Source: Gemmatimonadota bacterium (lineage in GTDB: Bacteria; Latescibacterota; UBA2968; GCA-2709665). Taken from it: a DNA stretch of 64,000 bases. A program made the translations under genes and the position numbers. Position 1 is the stretch's first letter, and each line of letters opens with the position of its first letter. The stretch spans positions 186,001 through 250,000 of the forward strand of contig JAPPFJ010000008.1 in assembly GCA_028877215.1 (NCBI GenBank). The letters run 5' to 3'. The notes below the pieces were generated by a model that saw only the letters and a program-made list of their open reading frames with translations, was not told the origin of the DNA and ran no database searches. Positions 60,896-64,000 of this stretch are shown here, one piece after another.

Positions 60896-61056
60896 ACCGA
60901 TGTCCACAATATAACGCATGTCCAGCTGTCACGTGAAACAGGATTCAAGCCCGTCCCGCGAGACGGAACGGATGTCCTCCTGCCCGCGTGGCTTGAGAGT
61001 GCGTGAGGGCAAGGCATGACGCCGGGCTCCCGACTGGCAGTTCCCTATCCCTATCC

Positions 61057-61746
61057 TCAGAACAGGTCCGCTTCCTTCATGCTCAGGAACCGCTCGGCAC
61101 CAAGAATGATGTGGTCCAGTACTTCGATCCCCATGATTTCGCCGGCCTGCACCATCCGGCGCGTCAGTTCAATGTCCTCTCGGCTCGGTGTCACGTCCCC
61201 GGAGGGGTGATTGTGCGCGAGGATGACGCTGGCCGCGGATGTGCCTACGGCGGGAAAGAATACCTCTCGAGGATGGACCAGCGACGCGTTCAGCGACCCC
61301 ACCGACACCTCCTCCCTGCAGATGACCTGATTCCGCGCATTCAGAAAGACCGCCACGAAATGTTCTCTTCGCCGATCCTTGAATTCCGCCAGCAGCCCGA
61401 CCGCGTCGGCGGGTTTCGTTATGGACGGCTCAATGCCCATGCCCTGGTTCAGCGCCCGTCTGGACAGCTCGAACCCGGAGACAAGGCCCGCGGCCTTCGC
61501 CCGACCGATGCCTTTGATTGCCGTCAGTTCCGCCAGTCCCATCGCCATGAGCGCCTGCGGCGAATACTGTTTCAGGATCTCCCCGGCGACCTCCAGCACA
61601 TTCTTGCCTTCATAACCGGTCCTCAGCAGCACCGCCAGCAATTCCTCGTTTCTCAGCGCTTCGGCGCCGAGCCGTTCCAGTTTCTCCCGCGGCAGATCCA
61701 CGTCCGCGACGCCGTCGATTCCGCGGCCTCGTGCCTGTACTTCCAT
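61057..61746 (-). CDS. RadC family JAB-domain protein
   Basis: 229 residues. The N-terminal helix-hairpin-helix-like region (ELTAIKGIGRAKAAGL) precedes the JAMM domain with AHNHPSGDVTPSREDIELT, the zinc-binding His-x-His and Asp. RadC was once linked to repair; its real role is unclear, and some copies are in defence contexts. ATG 61746 has AAGGA ten bases upstream; ATG 61779 lacks a ribosome site. Confidence 0.93.
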   Translation of the reverse strand: MEVQARGRGIDGVADVDLPREKLERLGAEALRNEELLAVLLRTGYEGKNVLEVAGEILKQYSPQALMAMGLAELTAIKGIGRAKAAGLVSGFELSRRALNQGMGIEPSITKPADAVGLLAEFKDRRREHFVAVFLNARNQVICREEVSVGSLNASLVHPREVFFPAVGTSAASVILAHNHPSGDVTPSREDIELTRRMVQAGEIMGIEVLDHIILGAERFLSMKEADLF

Positions 61747-61791
61747 ATTGTCGCTATCCTTGCTGTAGTGACCCGACATCCACAGAAAGCC

Positions 61792-61819
61792 TGTCAGCGA
61801 TCAGCCATCAGCTTTCAGC
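61792..61819 (+). repeat. Four-unit heptamer tandem
   Basis: TGTCAGC, GATCAGC, CATCAGC and TTTCAGC form four 7-base units sharing TCAGC. This is a short tandem repeat like the heptamer arms of the dispersed elements. Confidence 0.6.
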
Positions 61820-62586
61820 CAAAGCAAACCGGCGAAAGGACCAGGTGATGTCAACTGCCGAAATCAGCGCCATGATGTGGGCCGCTTGTGAACCGCCCGC
61901 CTGTCCGCGTGGAGTCGCCGCCTTGCTGGAAGACGTCCCGCAATATCCGGTTTCGTCTTGTGATTGGTCGAATCAGGACGATTTTCGGAAAGGATAGAGC
62001 AAACGCCGTTCCAGCGGGACAAGGGACCTCAGTGCACATTGGAAATATGGACGCCCCGCCATATCTGAGCACCAATGCTCCGGCACGGGGCGTACATTTT
62101 GTTCAAACCCGTCGAGCCGCAAGGAAAGATCCTGCCAATCGAATGTTATTGCAGGAATGGGGTTCTTGCACAACAAATCCTGAAAACGCCGGTCCGTTTC
62201 GTTATATTTCAACCGGCTCATCGTTTGTGACCACAAAATCCGATTGATCGTCAAGGCCGGTAAACGGCGACGTAACGCGGGTACCGGATGAAGCATATCC
62301 GTTCGACTCTGTCACGCGTTGCAAGATTGAAGATGGACGTCCGACAAGGTATTGGGGGTTACCCGGCTCTCTGAGGAGAGAAATCGAAGGGGCGGGTTTC
62401 AAGATTGTCAACTGGCGGGTATTCTACGAATATGCCCAGCCCCTGTTTTTCGCTCAAGCCGTTAAGTCGATTGGCACGGGTCATTGACGGTTTTTTCATC
62501 TGATTGAAGGTGTTCCGGATCGTTCAGCGCCCGATCCCGGAAAGCTGACGGCTGGTTTTTAACCAACTGAATGTGAGAGCAGACCA
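61820..62586. other. Gap without a convincing gene
   Basis: Short ORFs here (for example 61973-62221 on the minus strand, 82 residues) lack ribosome sites and familiar motifs. It might hold a decayed gene. No promoter with good spacing was found for the ankyrin gene. Confidence 0.5.
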
Positions 62587-63711
62587 ATGGACACGGGACA
62601 AGCGGTGAGCCTGTTCGAGAAGAACTGGTTCCTGCGCCACGAAGAGAAGCTGAATCTCACGGCTGCGGAACGCGAATTCATAACCGCCTCGATGGGTCCG
62701 GCGCCGAAGCGCTGGGACGGAGACCCCGACATCGAACGGATGACTGAAATCCTCTCCGTCGAGTCAGGGGTACTCGAGCGCATCGGCGCCCGGTTGTTGC
62801 AGGTGCTGATCGGTATGAGGGGGTGCGGGGCTGCCGTTACGTTCCTCCTCGAACGCGGCGTGGCGCTGGTAATCGACGGTTCGTCCTATAACGTCCTGCA
62901 CGAGGCGGCGTGGGGCGGCATGGTCGATACCCTCAGGGCGGTCTTCGAATCGGGTGCCGCGGACGCGACGTGCGTATCGATCAAAAAACCGCACGTTGGG
63001 TGGCCCGATAACCTTTCGCTGATGTACTGGGCGGCCTCCGGGTGGTATCCGGACTGCGCCCGCCTCTTCGTTCAATACGGCGCCGGCGTTCACCACGAAC
63101 TCCCGATAAAGGGAAACGGCGAGCGGGGAACGACCTCCCTTCAGGAGGCCGTCGCGTCGAGTCCCGGGGGGAAGGACGGATCGTGGCAGGAACGGGGGCT
63201 GGCGGTTGCGCGGATCCTCATCGAAGACGGGGCATACTACGACGTGTACTCGGCGTGCGCCCTCGACGACGACTCGCGGCTGAATGAACTCATTGAACGG
63301 GACGCCGAAGTCGCAAACGCCGCCGATGGCTATGGCATGACGCCGCTGCATTGGGCCGCGCGTGCCGGGTCGAAGGCGTGTACGGAGATATTGCTGGCCT
63401 GCGGCGTCCACGTCGATGCCTTGAACAAGGCGCGACGCAGCCCGCTTCAATTGGCCGCCGAGGGCGACAGGGCCGAGACAATACGGCTGCTCGCGGAATG
63501 CGGGGCCGATCTGAACACGCAGGACCGGAAGGGGCGCACGCCGCTCCATCGCGCGATGTACGAGGGCCGTGTCGCCGCTGCCGAAGCCCTGCTCGACGCC
63601 GGCGCCGATCCGACGGTTCTCAACAAGAGCGGAAAGAACGCGTTTGAGGTTGCGAGGAAGGAAGCGAAGAAATACAAAGAGCGGGCCAGAGGCGGGCCCG
63701 ATCCAGAATAG
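62587..63711 (+). CDS. Ankyrin-repeat protein
   Basis: 374 residues. Ankyrin units are clear from about residue 240: GYGMTPLHWAARAGSKACTEI, RRSPLQLAAEGDRAETIRLL, KGRTPLHRAMYEGRVAAAEAL. Weaker repeats lie at about 90-225 (SSYNVLHEAAWGGMVDTLRAV). No signal peptide or catalytic domain, so a cytoplasmic protein-interaction scaffold is likely. No ribosome site better than GTGAGAGCAGACC precedes ATG 62587. Confidence 0.85.
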   Translation: MDTGQAVSLFEKNWFLRHEEKLNLTAAEREFITASMGPAPKRWDGDPDIERMTEILSVESGVLERIGARLLQVLIGMRGCGAAVTFLLERGVALVIDGSSYNVLHEAAWGGMVDTLRAVFESGAADATCVSIKKPHVGWPDNLSLMYWAASGWYPDCARLFVQYGAGVHHELPIKGNGERGTTSLQEAVASSPGGKDGSWQERGLAVARILIEDGAYYDVYSACALDDDSRLNELIERDAEVANAADGYGMTPLHWAARAGSKACTEILLACGVHVDALNKARRSPLQLAAEGDRAETIRLLAECGADLNTQDRKGRTPLHRAMYEGRVAAAEALLDAGADPTVLNKSGKNAFEVARKEAKKYKERARGGPDPE

Positions 63712-63910
63712 GGGACTCCACTGAGTCGCCATCGAGAGCAAGGCCCGAGTGATGTATTGAGGATAGCAGGACTTCATTCTGATGTTGCCGATTGGGATTT
63801 TATCCGAAGAATTCTAAATAAGTCGGATTCAAGAAGGGGATCATTGAAGACTCTGAATAGCGTCGCCTTTTTGCAGTGGTTTATTCAGAATTCGAACCCG
63901 GGGACGTCCA

Positions 63911-64000
63911 ATGAGAAATCAGAAACTGAAACGACCGTTCAAATTCACCCTTAACTTTCTCCTTCTTCAAGGGTGCGTTATTGTATTTGTTGCTCTTGTC
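63911..64000 (+). CDS. Truncated gene start with hydrophobic N-terminus
   Basis: ATG 63911 opens 30 codons to the window edge. A basic start (RNQKLKRPFKF) is followed by a hydrophobic segment (FLLLQGCVIVFVALV), a signal peptide or membrane helix. LLLQGC could be a lipobox. GGGGA lies about nine bases upstream. The gap 63712-63910 shows no gene. Confidence 0.45.
   Translation, partial: MRNQKLKRPFKFTLNFLLLQGCVIVFVALV

Noticed and set aside
61973-62221. 82-residue ORF on the minus strand
   Set aside because: No ribosome site and no recognisable motif; could be a decayed remnant but not supportable as a gene.

Overview
The window is one contiguous piece of a GC-rich (roughly 60%) bacterial chromosome, densely coded on both strands. 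Secretion and envelope genes (secG, lipoboxes, TonB, an outer-membrane beta-barrel, an LpoB-like lipoprotein, an RND pump with outer-membrane channel) indicate a Gram-negative cell. Dockerin-like secreted repeats, PhyH dioxygenases, galactonate-dehydratase-like and GH10-like genes, a DUF4837-like domain and frequent TTG starts suggest an uncultured FCB-group lineage such as Latescibacterota. That placement is an inference; no rRNA is present. I see no rRNA operon, CRISPR array or prophage.

Layout. 0-2.2 kb: tRNA-Val(CAC), a zinc-ribbon coiled-coil gene, an RNase HI-like gene and the RNase P RNA. 2.2-20.1 kb, all on the plus strand: pyrF, PhyH dioxygenase, ABC-F ATPase, metallophosphoesterase, nitrilase, a secreted propeller, two zinc dehydrogenases, a tautomerase, a TPR protein, malate/lactate dehydrogenase, then an amidohydrolase, M55 D-aminopeptidase and D-threonine-aldolase-like trio that looks like D-amino-acid catabolism, an antitoxin-like orphan and a sulfotransferase. 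20.4-24.1 kb: four envelope genes behind a textbook sigma-54 promoter. 24.2-29 kb: an HD phosphohydrolase, an HNH gene and a glycosidase/sialidase-like pair. 29-33 kb, minus strand: blaI, an M56 protease fused to a DUF4837-like domain, a TlpA-like thioredoxin split by an in-frame TGA, and tonB, with matching palindromic boxes in front of blaI and tlpA. 33.3-39.9 kb: TetR regulator and tripartite RND efflux operon. 40-50.8 kb: a DUF4143-type ATPase, SDR, propeller, amidotransferase, aquaporin, DMT transporter, esterase, TPP enzyme and enolase-superfamily dehydratase. 50.8-57 kb, minus strand: comF, a PPi-type phosphofructokinase, gap, pgk, tpiA, secG and tRNA-Leu(GAG), a central-glycolysis block. 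57.1-64 kb: a HAD-YvcK fusion, a second HAD phosphatase, a SAM-hydrolase-like gene, radC, an ankyrin protein and the start of a truncated gene.

Three dispersed repeat families occupy most larger gaps: a 146-160 bp MITE-like element with CAGYCCGTTG ends (three copies), a 160-185 bp element with GAAGCTG ends (two copies, one inside the pgk-tpiA interval), and a heptamer-bounded element with a conserved core (three copies, the core inverted in one relative to another).

The most unusual items are the BlaI / M56-DUF4837 / split TlpA / TonB locus with its shared operator-like boxes, the HAD-YvcK fusion, and sigma-54 control of an LpoB-type operon. Promoter, terminator and start-site calls were made by eye from consensus matches.
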